NCBI GenBank assembly: GCA_023374045.1
Contig: CM041780.1
Coordinates: 32,544,337-32,608,336 of the forward strand
DNA length: 64,000 nt
Direction: 5' to 3'
Origin: Limonium bicolor
Lineage: Eukaryota > Streptophyta > Magnoliopsida > Caryophyllales > Plumbaginaceae
The notes beneath the pieces are model-generated. The model was not told the DNA's origin, ran no database searches, and worked only from the letters and a program-made list of their open reading frames with translations. How positions within the stretch are numbered: position 1 is the first letter of the stretch; every line of letters starts with the position of its first letter. Below, in pieces: positions 24,027 to 35,500 of this stretch. The translations under genes were made by a program, and so were the position numbers.

Positions 24027-24598
24027 TGTAATGGTATGAAATATACCATGGCTAAAAGACCATAGTGTTTACTGGAGACCTACCAGCGGAAGGCCTGCTA
24101 TCGGAGACCTACCAGCGGAAGGCCTGCTATCGGAGACCTACTAGCGGAAGGCCACAAAGTCTACCGGAGACTAGTTGTCGGAAGGCCTATTGTCGGAAGG
24201 CCTGCTACCTAAAGGATCGCTACCGGTAGAATTACTACCGGAAGGATTATTACTGAAAAGATGGTCCGGAAGAGTTAGTCCGATACAGAAGCGGTATTCC
24301 AGTCTGGAGAGACTACCCGTAAAAGGACCGATAGCTATATTTATGTAATACTATCTCATGTATAGGGGCTTAAGGGTAACCTGGCCATAGAAAGTCTATA
24401 AATAGGAGTAGAGGGGCTCATTTTAGGGGACTCAAGTTAGAAAAGAGAGAGCTCACCCCAAAGAGCTCTCTAGAGTAGTAAACTGAAAGATGAATAATAG
24501 CTCTGTCTAGAAGTGGACGTAGGCCGGATTATTGGCCGAACCACTATAATCCTTGGTGTTCGAGTTTGTATCGGAGAGTACCGAATCATACCGTTTAA
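24027..24598 (+). repeat. 3' LTR of element E
   Basis: This 572-bp LTR matches the 5' LTR throughout, including the three 29-bp units. It ends CCGTTTAA where the 5' LTR ends CCGTTTCA, a single change of the terminal C. The TSD GTCTT follows at 24599-24603. Confidence 0.9.
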
Positions 24599-24659
24599 GT
24601 CTTAAGTATCTTATATTAATTAATGTGTTCTTTTTTCATAACATCTGCTCGTCATTTAG

Positions 24660-25105
24660 GCAGGTCATAATTTGCAGTTACTGTGGTTTGGACAATTGAT
24701 AACACCCTTTGGCGGTCCGCAAAACTAATTCACTATCCTCACTGTCCTATCTCACACCATGTATCCCAGACTAATTTTGGTTTAATACTCTTAATCCCAT
24801 GGTACACCAATATGGATTCTCCACCATATATCAACACGTCTCCTGACTTTAAGATAATCTTGTTCGCCTTATTCATCCTTTTTTGATCACTGTATAAATT
24901 CAGCATCATCTCCTATAGAGAATGATACAGCTGGTATCCCAATCCTTAGCCATACTCATCATATATAATTTAAGTTTTGATCCACTCCCATATCCTGGAA
25001 TATAAAATCCTCCAAGGCTTATCCCCAAGTTCTACATTCATTTACAATAGTTATTTGTTCATTTATAGTTAAGTTTTTCTTGAGTAGGATCATGCCGGTT
25101 CCATT
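24660..25105 (-). pseudogene. AlkB-like 2-oxoglutarate/Fe(II) dioxygenase fragment
   Basis: The minus strand holds pieces of a plant AlkB-homologue gene (nucleic-acid demethylase/repair fold) in correct order but broken frames. From 25102 it reads GTGMILLKKNLTINEQITIV, like the start of the conserved domain. From about 25014 it reads GGFYIPGYGSGSKLKLYMM, matching the family's GGFYQPGY...KL.LKMM block. Near 24920 it reads IPAVSFSIGDDAEF, and at 24850-24780 SGDVLIYGGES then VYHGIKSIK, the family's last core strands including one iron-ligand His. The middle segment, which should carry the HxD iron ligands, is missing: the MAKDWD text runs directly into GIPAVSF. Frame changes and a TAA make it non-functional. 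It lies about 210 bp downstream of the chromovirus gag on the same strand. It could be a captured host fragment or a pre-existing gene remnant. Recognition is from memory of the family and not from a search. Confidence 0.78.
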
Positions 25106-25317
25106 TATTTGGCACTATGCCTCTGGATATTCCCGACCTTCACTCATAGGCTTAGGTGATCTCGGTCACATAGGTAAGGAAAATAAATCGAAGTATCCCA
25201 TTAGGTGAGAGGTTACCTACATTAGGTCTCTCTAAATTTTGATACTTACTAACACATACAAGTCTCATCGACAGGTAAATATAAACACACATTCATGCAT
25301 CATGCATTAGGTTTAAG
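25106..25317 (-). other. Spacer between D gag and the AlkB-like fragment
   Basis: About 210 bp of AT-rich sequence with stops in all minus-strand frames. I see no protease active-site motif, which is what normally follows gag here. It may be intron or flanking sequence brought in with the AlkB-like piece, or eroded element sequence. Confidence 0.35.
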
Positions 25318-26454
25318 TTCTAGGCTTACCGGTTTCGCGCTGGGCACTAGCCTCAGCGCCTGAAGTTCCAACTGTGTGTATAGGGTATTTCTTCATGGAA
25401 CTATCTCCTTTCCCTCCTGACTCCCGGATGAGGATGGTTGTCCTGCCGGTCCTCTAGCAAATGTGTTGTTCTGCGGTGCCTAGCCTACTCTTGGTCCGCC
25501 CGCCTCGATAACTGGTGTCCTCTGTGGACCTCTAGCTCCCTTGTAAACTCGGCTCCCTGGATTGGAAAAACATTCATACTCCCTGTGACCTTCCTTTTTG
25601 CAATAGTGGCACACCACCTTCCTTCCTGCGCAATCTACGCCTGGGTGATCATTTCCACAGCGTTTACAGTAATAGTGATGTCGGGTTGGCTTATTGCCTC
25701 CAGGTGGTGCTGTTCTTAGTGGCTGAGTATCAATAGCTGGGCCGGTCAGACGAGGGACCAGCTCCTTCATCTTTTGACCATGGAAATCCTTCCGCCCCTT
25801 CTTCTTTTCAAAGAATTTCTTCCCCTTCTTGCAGTAACCGCCAGAGGTTGCTCCACCATCATCTCCTTCAGTACTCTTTCTCTTCTTTCTTTCTGCGTCG
25901 GAGTAGTCGACTCCTGGTATATAGTCCAACAAACTGGTGATCCGTGCGTAGTACTGGTCAACTGTTTGACTCCCTTGGATTAAGGTCTCGATCTCTTGCC
26001 TTTACCTCTGTTTTAGGTGTTCGGGGTAGAATTTCTCCCGCAACACTTCCACAAACGCTGCCCATCCAAAGTCCGGTGTAGCTGTACGGTGGCCCTCTAT
26101 AGAGCGCCACCAAATGTTAGTTGTACCCTTCAGGTTGTACGCGGCGATGTCGACCTGCTGGTCTTTTGGAACTCTGACAGCCTTGAACGCTTTTTTGCTC
26201 TATAATGAACTTTTCCAGTGTGGTGGGGTCCGGTTCCCCTGAATAAATGGGTACTCTCGCATCTGCAACGCTCTTCAACCAGATGGTTTCCCTGGGCTGC
26301 GGCGGGTGGGGTATGGCTCCTGTAAGTTGAGCTCTTAGTTGCTGCGCGAAGACTGCCATGGTTGCCGATAGGTCTGGTACTCTGCTGGAACATCCACCGG
26401 TGTCTCGTCATCGCGTCCACTGCTGCCTCCACGTGGTCTTTCTCTTGTCGACAT
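25318..26454 (-). pseudogene. Chromovirus Gag of element D, two zinc knuckles
   Basis: Gag starts at the ATG at 26454 (MSTRERPRGG), about 200 bp after the primer site. Fragments in successive frames give MAVFAQQLRAQL (from 26359), then WLKSVADARVPIYSGEPDP, typical of the Ty3/gypsy Gag core, then IWWRSIEGHRTATPDF and the Gag end region YYARITSLLDYIPGVDY. A basic linker follows. Two CCHC-type knuckles, CKRCGNDHPGVDC and CHYCKKEGHREYEC, lie at about 25570-25668; the first has three rather than four residues between Cys and His. At least two frameshifts (near 26360 and 26200) and a TAG near 25480 show it is dead. The knuckle pair and the downstream chromodomain fit a Tekay-like chromovirus. Confidence 0.88.
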
Positions 26455-26652
26455 CTATAACAGTATACTAGTATTTCTACTCAGTTGCTACACCGTCATA
26501 CACAATCACAGTCATGTAAGAAGCTAACTATTAGCCATAAAATATCCCTAGATTTTTCTAGGTCACGCATCCTCACAGACATTTTCCCATATTCTCCAAA
26601 TATCCTATGCTCATTGTCCTAGACTCAGTATCTTTCATCAGAGCGGTACTCC

Positions 26653-26664
26653 GCTCTGATACCA
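26653..26664 (-). other. Primer-binding site of element D (tRNA-iMet)
   Basis: TGGTATCAGAGC on the minus strand lies five bases after the LTR end (GGTTACA). It is followed by GGAGTACCGCTCTGATG, a sequence that also follows the primer sites of element A at 42390 and 54330. GAGCGGTACTCCGCTC can form a hairpin over the site. Confidence 0.92.
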
Positions 26665-26669
26665 CTTTT

Positions 26670-28043
26670 TGTAACCCCCTAATCCTAGACCTGTAATGAC
26701 GTCATAATTCGTAGCATAATAATAGCAAATCACAGCGGAAAATAAAACTATCTACCTTGGTTTACACGCCGTTACTCACCCATGTGAGTAACAAGGCATC
26801 CTTACTCTTTCCACAATACAACCCCTCACGCTGTGATGAACAGATACTGAGCACTTCTAATTATTACAAACCAAATTCCACTAAATAGCAACTAACTGAA
26901 TACAACAACCTCTTTAGTACAATCCAAAATAAAACCAAAGGTGTTTGCTGAAAACACAACAGCTACCCCCGTGTCCCGCACTCCGGCTTGAGTCTTCTTC
27001 AATAACCTGGAATGTTTGGCCCAATGAAGGGCTCAGCAATCGAAATGCTGGTATGCTAAATGTAGTCTTAGATCATTTGGATTCCTTAAGTCTTTTAGCC
27101 ATCTTGATATTAGGTTCATTACATAAAATACCGGTTTACAATGATAACAGTAATGACTGTAAACATTTAACATTCACAAAGCACTCCACCTACAAGCATC
27201 AGTGTACAATAGTACACAACACCAATAACCACACAACAATAACTCATAGAATAACCAATAGTCACACATTAATAATCCATACAATCACCAAACAAGATAC
27301 GCGTATTAAATTGTACTTGTTAGTTAGCCACCTGACCTTTATCTTTTAAACCAATCCCTTAACCTTTTACCAATTAAATTTCCACCTCAGGCGTCATGTT
27401 ACGACAACTCTTAATAACTTATTAATGGACAGTAGTCCCCTGTGTTCCTTTGGAACTGTTACCAGATGACCCTAGGCCTGGTTAATTGACCGATCCGGTC
27501 GAACCTGTGCACCAAGGCAAGTCAGTGCCCTCCGCCATCCTGAATGTGGCTGATGGATTTCCTTGAGTGGACACTCCATTATAAACGAAGTCTCTCGTAG
27601 TGATCGCAAATGCGCAACCAGAAAGTCGAAACATTCTGGATTCATCTCTTTATAAGTTAGCCCTTTTGTCAGTGACATAATAACCAATATTTGAATTAAG
27701 ACCTTAACAGTTGACCTTTGTTAGGTTCAATAATACCTAAAGGTCAGCTAGTCTTTTCCCAGTTTAGATGTATAAACTTCCAGTCATAAGACGTTCGCGC
27801 ATAAAATACAACGCAACAGTTTGAGCAATACAGTACACAATATCATATACATAAAATCACAGATATCGCTCTTGACAATTAAACACATAATGTCTGGACC
27901 TTAGGATAATCCTTAGGACATTCAGACCACACAATTAACATACCGTTCATCAAGTAACTGCTAGCTTGACAAATCCCTGTTCAGTAGTTCCTTCCCGTAC
28001 GCTGTTATTTAAACATGCAATACCGGGTAATATTAATATAACT
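26670..28043 (-). repeat. 5' LTR of chromovirus D (3' part only)
   Basis: On the minus strand this LTR ends GGGGGTTACA at 26670, right before the primer site. It shares the CAGCGGAAAA and GTTTACACGCCGTTA-type blocks with the solo LTR and element C, though more diverged. It is cut at 28043 by the insertion of element C; the five bases TAACT at 28039-28043 are C's presumed TSD. The rest of this LTR should lie beyond C and is not seen. The plus-strand ORF at 26945-27349 is a chance reading. Confidence 0.75.
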
Positions 28044-31000
28044 TGTAACACCCCATCCAACACTTACGCACTTAATAACAAACTGCAGCGGAAAACAAGC
28101 TTCATCACATTACTTAACTCGTTGGTGTTACACGCCGTTAACCACCCACGTGGCTAACAAGGCTATTACATATACATTGTACCGGTCTGATGGACTAGAT
28201 TTCCGAGCGACTACACATTACGGACCCTTCCATTAACAGTATAAACAACATACACCTTTCAACTGTACCGAGTATTTACAAACCAATGCCGATAATAATT
28301 TCGGTCTTACTACACCTACTGTACCCATATAACTTAAATGATTACTCATGTACAAACGACTACCCCGTCCTACTCTCGAACGACTTCCAGCTCCTTGTAC
28401 CTGAAATATGAAAAGAAGAGAAAGGGTGGCCCCCAAGGGGCTCAGCACCTTTGCTGGTATGGTAATCCCGCAGCCCGCATGCTACCGGGCCACGCACAAC
28501 TAATTGCCGTCTTAGCATGCGGTTGATTATATTTAAATCATGCATGTAACTATAAACACACACATAACATTCCGCCTCAATGGGCTCAACAACAGATAAC
28601 ACATCCTTACTTGATAAGTCACTCATTGTGTTCATTAACCCTAGAGTTTTTCTCCTCCAATGGAGCTACTTCCTTAATAGACGACACTTGCCCATTAATC
28701 GGGTTATCCTTAAACGTCTCTTATCACAAACTGGGATTCATATCCATGATCCACATACTCCACATTTTACAACATATAACATACACTACATAACAACACC
28801 TCTCACATTTCAACGTGCACATAACAACATCGCAATGGGAATTGCAGTACAACAACATCACATAACATAACGGGAACGATTCTCTTAGGAACCGACCCAA
28901 ACATAATTAATTCACTGGTGAGCCTAGAGAATGGTGTCACCCTCATGATAAACTCGTTATACAACACTCATTACCATCCTAATAGTTGGACGAGTAACTT
29001 AAGTTAAGATGGTTCGATATAGTGCCCCGAACACACCACATAAACACACGTTCCCCCTAAACCGATCATAAGTCAGAATAGCTAAGCTTTGGAGTAAGCT
29101 AATGGGAGATCATAACCCGTGAGGGAAACAACCATAACAGAGAGGAGGGTAAGGCTAAAAAGGATACCCACTCCCAAACAACGCGACCGGCCTAACCGGA
29201 TTCCTCACCCCGTTAGTACATATTTACTTGTAGTTAAATAGTTAGAGCCCCACTGTGGAGTCTATCACATCCACACACCATACAGTATTACAACTGGGTT
29301 AAACATACGAGGGAGGTCCTTACATACACACACAAATATCACATAATTAACACACGCATAGCCGTGGTTAGAACATCCCATGGTTCGGGTCGTTTAATCC
29401 AAATACCAAACTCTCATGCGATCCTAGACTGAGTTAACTAAGGTTAACACTTCCGAGGTTAAATGGTATCGGAACTAGACACGTCACATATATGAATTAC
29501 TGTAAACTCATTTCATGTTTTATCTTACAACGTGGCAAACATACAGAAAAACACATTGGCATACAAGCCGGTGTAATCCGGTAGGACACAGGTTGCAAGA
29601 AAACCATACCTGTCACCGGAGTCCACTCTATCATGTCCACTTATGTTCCTCCAACAATTCTCGAACAACTGGTAACATTACATGTACTTTTATTAACACT
29701 GGGGTAACACGATTGTTAAAAGTCTAACGCTCATAACTTATCCCCGTTAACTTAGTTAAATAACTTCACATTTGAACTTGTTTTACTTTTACATTTTAAT
29801 ACAACTTTTCCCCCACTAAATTGTCATTATAACTCACTAAGGTTTACTACTTTAACCACACTTAATTTGTTTTTTTTACACGTTTTGGGCCATCCGACCC
29901 ACCGTCCGACCCACAAACTGGGTTGGACCGTTCCAGAAACTTTTCCGTCTTTTAAATCCTCCCGTCCGACCCATGTCCGACCCAAGACCTCTGGGCCGGA
30001 CCATTCCAGAAACATCAATCGGTGAATTAACTGGGGCTGTCCGACCCACCCTGGGTCAGACCACTGGGTCGGACAACATCAGAACTTGTCCAAAACTTGT
30101 CAAACTTTCTCCAAACTTTTCCTCAAGCCTCCTAATGTGTTCTAACATCATTTGGCACATTTAACCCTTCATATAACATCCATAAAACTCATTTTATAAC
30201 TCCTTAAACACTTACTCTTTCCTTACCAAAATTCCTAACACTTATAATGTTTCCTCCTAAGTTTCTCCAAGTGGTGTTTCATACCTATGATAACCACTAT
30301 GCCAAGAATGTTTCCCCATCATCATAACATCATCTCTCAAACATCTTTTCTTACCAACTAAATCTCCTTTTCCACATCTTACCTAAACATCATTTATTCC
30401 TTGTACATCAACATTACCTAAACCTTAAACAAACTTCTCCAAGACTTTAATACATCCTCAAAAACACTCATTGAATTCCTTGAACTTCAAGATAATGCAT
30501 AAATCCTTATTGCCTTTTAAAACACCTTAATGCACCTTTATTTCCTTAGTAAAACACTTAACCATTCTCAACACTTCCAAACTTACCAAAACTCATTTTA
30601 AACACTTAAAACTTCCTATACATTATCTAAATTTTGACATGGGTTCTTCTAGCACATTGCTATACCAAAGCACATAGCTTTTCACCATTTAAACATTCAA
30701 GAACACCTAAATCCATCAAGAACCTTCACACACACAAAACTTCACCAAATTTACTCTACATCACAATATAGTGCATAATCAAATTGCTTGGCACTTAGGC
30801 CCTTAAATAACATGGCTCTTAGGCCTTTAAATGCATTAAACTTAAACACTGAATTTCCCACATAATATATTGCCTTTAACCTGCAAATACATACAACAAC
30901 ACATATGCCCTTTAATAGTTTCCTTGAGAGCATTTTACTAGGTCATTCACCATTGGCTCCTTAGGCATTTTTATCAAGCAAATCAAGCTCATTTTTCCTA

Positions 31001-32483
31001 AGGCATTTAAACTACATTGAGATAGTTTGTTTACCTCTTTTCCTCTCAAACTTCTTTCTTGTTTCGTTGAACCAAAAATCAGCAAGGAGTTTGATCACTT
31101 GTCAACTTTCTAATCAATATACATATAAGGGTAATGAGCATTAAGTTTCTTACTTAAACTCACATATAAACCCTAAATTTACATAAGTGTCCTAAACACT
31201 TAAAATAGAAGGTTACCTTAGAATTTGAAAGAGAACTTGAATATGTGACAAGAGAGGTTTCCACCAAGCTCTTGAATGTTTGGAATGAAGCTAAAACAAA
31301 GTAAAAGAAAACCATGAAGAGGGTGATTTCGGTCACTTATGAAAACAAAAGGAAATGAAGTTTTTCTTTGACTTTCCTTACCTTGAACCAAAGGAGAATA
31401 ACAAGGCATGAAAAGGTAAGCTCAAGCTCCTTCAATGGAGAATCTTCAATTCACCAAAATGGAGCTCTTGAAGATTTGAAAAGAGAGAAGTGTAGAGCTT
31501 GACCAAACTAAGACAAATATGGTCTTGGGATTTGATTTGGTGCATGGAGCTGGAAGTTACAAGCTATGGAAGTTGAAGATGGTGTGGTTTTCTGTAGCAA
31601 AACCGATGGAGGTTGGGAGAAGATGAAGAAATCGATGGTGAATGAAGGAGAATAAGAGAATGAGGTGAGAGGGTACACTTTATTAAGATATTTATATTTA
31701 AAAGCAAATAGTTCTTTTGCTTTATTACTTTCCTTATATATTTGATTGGCCAAGTGTGGTGAGTCACACATGAAAACCGGCCCCTTAGTGTTTTAGGCCA
31801 AATCATGGTCTTTGTTGACCAATTAACTTACTTATATTGACTTATGTCATAAACTAGCATTTTTTTTACTATTCACAAAAACAAGGCATATTCTTGTGAA
31901 ATTTTTGATTTCCCATTGATTTAGACTTCCTAATGTGATACTAAGTAGTACACATTTTAATTAAAGAGTAATGATGGACATTTAGCATTCAAAACTCATT
32001 TACAAGACAATTTTTCAAAAATGTGCTTTAAGACTCCTTAAAGCACATTTTGTGTTTTAACTTGTTTTCAAGCTTGTTTTTCTTTGGTAATTGGTTTAAT
32101 ATGTTCATTAACATATTTATAAGGTATAGGTATGACCTTTAGGTCTTATACAAATTTATCCCAAGCTTAGAGCACATTTTTGCCCATATTGACTTTAAGG
32201 TATTTATTTGTGTTTTGTTTGGTTTAATTGTCTACCAAGGTTTCCTAAGGACTTAATTAGCCTTATCAAATCATAATTGAATATCAATAAGTCTTGGTAG
32301 GCTCTTTGGGTCCCAACCAAGTTCACTCCAAGTTTAGAGCATGTTTTTGCTCAAACTGTATTTATGGAACTTTATTGTTTTCACCATGGTTTAAATTGTA
32401 CACTGATTTTTCTAAGGCACTTTTTAGCCTTTAAATATCATAGTTTAGATGTTTAACAACATATCAAGGTTTGGGGTATTTCA
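28044..32483 (-). repeat. 3' LTR of chromovirus C (4.4 kb)
   Basis: On the minus strand this LTR begins TGAAATACCCC at 32483 after a polypurine tract and ends GGGGTGTTACA at 28044. At 4440 bp it is nearly as long as an internal region. It is homologous to the solo LTR at 1625-5128 across both ends and in the palindromic GTCCGACCC array (units at 29892, 29964, 30039). No ORF in it is convincing; the reading frames around 29827-30164 follow the repeat. The presumed TSD at its outer side is TAACT. Confidence 0.85.
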
Positions 32484-32505
32484 ATCTACCCCCCCCCCCT
32501 TAAAA
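32484..32505 (-). other. Polypurine tract of element C
   Basis: TTTTAAGGGGGGGGGGTAGAT on the minus strand directly precedes the LTR start. The run of ten G is longer than in A or D and may be length-variable or a sequencing ambiguity. Confidence 0.8.
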
Positions 32506-35500
32506 GAACTTTGTCTTCGAAGTTCACACTTCCCACACATTATTTGGATTAAAACACGGGGATCACTTGGAAATAAACTTCCATAACCAAACATACTTTA
32601 CATCACAACCTCGGACATAACGGTCCGGGTACATATACACATCCATACATAACATAACATACTCACATGATAACCTCGGACTCAATGGTCCGGGTATCTT
32701 AACAACATTTGCACATACATACAACCCTTAGACTCTTAGGTCTGGGTACCATAACAACATTTAGACCCATAGGTCTTGATAACATAACAGCCTTTAGACA
32801 CATAGGTCTATGTAACACAACAACATTTAGACTCATAGGTCTTGATAACATACACTTTTTGAAATCAAGGTCAAAATAACATTTATTACACATACCACAC
32901 AACATGTCATAGCATGTATAACAATAAAAAATATCTTTGATATACACTGTGATCCCACAGAACCCGGTCGCGATGGACACCTTCTGGTCCCCGTTCCTTT
33001 GGGAGATCAAAACATTCACTTAATTTTTAACATATGTACTTCTCATGTCGCCGGTCCGAAGACAAAGGCTCATACGTCCTCAGCTCGTGAGCAAAACTAC
33101 AAAAATATTCTTTACTAGGTCAAGTATAAGAGAATCCTTTATTCAAAATATTAATCGATTGTTTTGAAAACACCAATTGAAAATCTCTTTGAAAACACAC
33201 ACAACTCCAAGTCCAACTTATGCTCTTTGCTTCTTTTCTTAGTGTGGTTATTTGTGACCACTTAAGGGGAGCTTCAAAAATCATCCAACCCTGGTGTGAT
33301 CAGCATCAGTGTCGAAGTATCCTTCCACCCCATTTTGTGTTTAGCTTCCCTTGATCGCATGCAAATCAAGTTCCACTTCCCACTTCATTTTCAAGCATCA
33401 AGTAATACACTCATTTCCAATTTTCTATCTTTTTAATCATTCTAATCATGATCATAACATCTCCAAGGGATAGAACTCCGTCTATCAGTTACCTCCATTC
33501 ACTTTAATCCTGTTGCCTAGGGAATCTCATTCTCACTAGGTTCTATGTCGGTTTCATACTCTTTTCATGAATCACTATATTGTATACATACACATATATT
33601 TTATCAAAATACAACACACAGTTTCACATTTATACACTGTCGGGGTTTTTGTTCCCCCAGGAGTTTCTCTACTCCCCACACTTGTACTATCACACACAAC
33701 TGTTAATAAATCAACACACTTATCACAATGGTATTCGCATCTTCTGTGCGCAATTACCACAATTAAACCATGAATGCATGTGTATGTTTACGTAACACAC
33801 ACACCAATCATCAAAACAATTATTTTGTGCTATGCACAATATAGGTCACATACACTACGTACACTTGTACGGTAATACACACTAAGTGGTTTTGCGCTCT
33901 ACCCCCCTTAAAAGGGATTACACCCGCGTAATCAACCACTGAATCATTGGTTTAGAACGTTCTGCCATCGTGAAGTACTTTAACTTCCACGCGGTCTATT
34001 ATACAATGCATTCTGATTAGAGGATCTTAACCATATTGGCGGTTTAGTTCCTAAACCAAGAATTCTCATTGGAGTTCGTTTAACTCATAACCGGTTTCGG
34101 TTCTGGCCTGTGAGGCTTCTAGGCATTAATTAGCCATTCACTCATGTTCACCATGCACATTCAACACTTGAATCACTGGCTCACTAGTTTCTGCTGTGAA
34201 ACTCTGATAACTGTAGAGCTTAATTTGCCCCATTTGTTATTCTTACTGTATTGTACATCTCCAATTATCGTCTTTATCTTGGTAATAACAGTTTCTCAAC
34301 TGACGCGTGGTATCTCTTATCGTGAGCGAATTCGGTGAGTTTCAAGACTTTCCATCCACTTCTCTAATAATTTACTGCGTAAACTGCTACGTGTTTCACA
34401 ATGATTGATTTGTTTTCTTCCGACTTACGTCGGTTAAGGTTGAGCTACTGCCTAGTGTGTAGTGCTCCCTCAGCTATTTCCCACACTTGAGGTATATTCC
34501 ATACCGATATTTGATATTTAGTGCTACTGTAGTCACTTATTCTTAATCATGCCTCGACATTTGGTCCTGTACAAGTACTCTTCCATTGGTACGTCTTTGC
34601 ATTTCCTATGCATCAGTCACTATGGCGTTATAAGCCTCTTTCTGTTTCCACCACAATTAACATTTCCCGAATCCTAGCTATCGCACTCGATCATTACTGC
34701 GCAAATGCATACCAATCAATACCAAAAACTCAATCATACCGAGTGCAGAGGCGTAAACTCTTGACAGTAAATCTCTTTTTAACAATGGGATCCACATTGA
34801 GTTCATTATCACATAGTACCTACCACTGGCTTATTGCCCAGTCTGTTTAACATCACTTACCTTGCATCTCCACTGAGTTTAACTCGTAACTGGTCTTATC
34901 TGCCACATTATTATTCAACAACACTTATACAACGGTCGCTTGCTACGCACCGTGCTCTTACTCATTGCATAACACTAACTTGCATGGTATTTACTGTCAC
35001 ATTAACTTCCACACATATACTTATATTATTCACATTATGGTTCGTCATTCATTTGGATGACTACCAAATGCTCCTTGAGCGTTGCTCATTCGAGTCACAA
35101 ACCGGCGTTATTTAGCTCGGTGCTCCACTTATACACACACGCTACTAAACTTTCTGTTCTGTCGCAATGATAACATGGTCAATCCTTAACATGTTTCTCG
35201 AACTTGGTTCACATAACTACCGCTGTTGTGGTCTCACAATGTTAAGAGGTATCCCCACTCTCTTAGCAGTGGTTTGTTATCCGCTTCACGTACTTATGTT
35301 ACATAGACTTCTACAATTGATTCAAATTTACATTACACATTTGCTTGTGGCTTAGTAGCCTTACTACCTCGAGCTCTGCTCATTGTAGGCTACTCATACA
35401 CATTTACTTCCCTGTACAACATTACATGGTTGGGATATCATATTAAGCTCCATGACAAGGTCGTTGCATTCCGTTTCCTTTCATGGGATGCCCCTTAGGA

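Larger units (their letters stand above)
10337..24598 (+). mobile_element. Element E: non-autonomous Tat-like LTR retrotransposon, interrupted by copia G
   Basis: Two near-identical LTRs (10337-10909 and 24027-24598) bound this element, with TSD GTCTT at 10332-10336 and 24599-24603. The primer-binding-site-like sequence after the left LTR puts it on the plus strand. Without the nested copia element its internal region is only about 3.8 kb, and I see no gag, protease, polymerase or integrase motif in it. It is probably a non-autonomous derivative mobilised by a related Tat/Ogre-type element. The LTRs differ at roughly 15 positions by eye (about 2.5-3%), so it is older than the copia element inside it. 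Confidence 0.85.

Noticed and set aside
34600..35360. Run of plus-strand ORFs in element C, some rich in hydrophobic residues
   Set aside because: They are antisense to the element, short, follow a CT/CA-biased composition and match nothing; the region is homologous to the decayed internal part of A.
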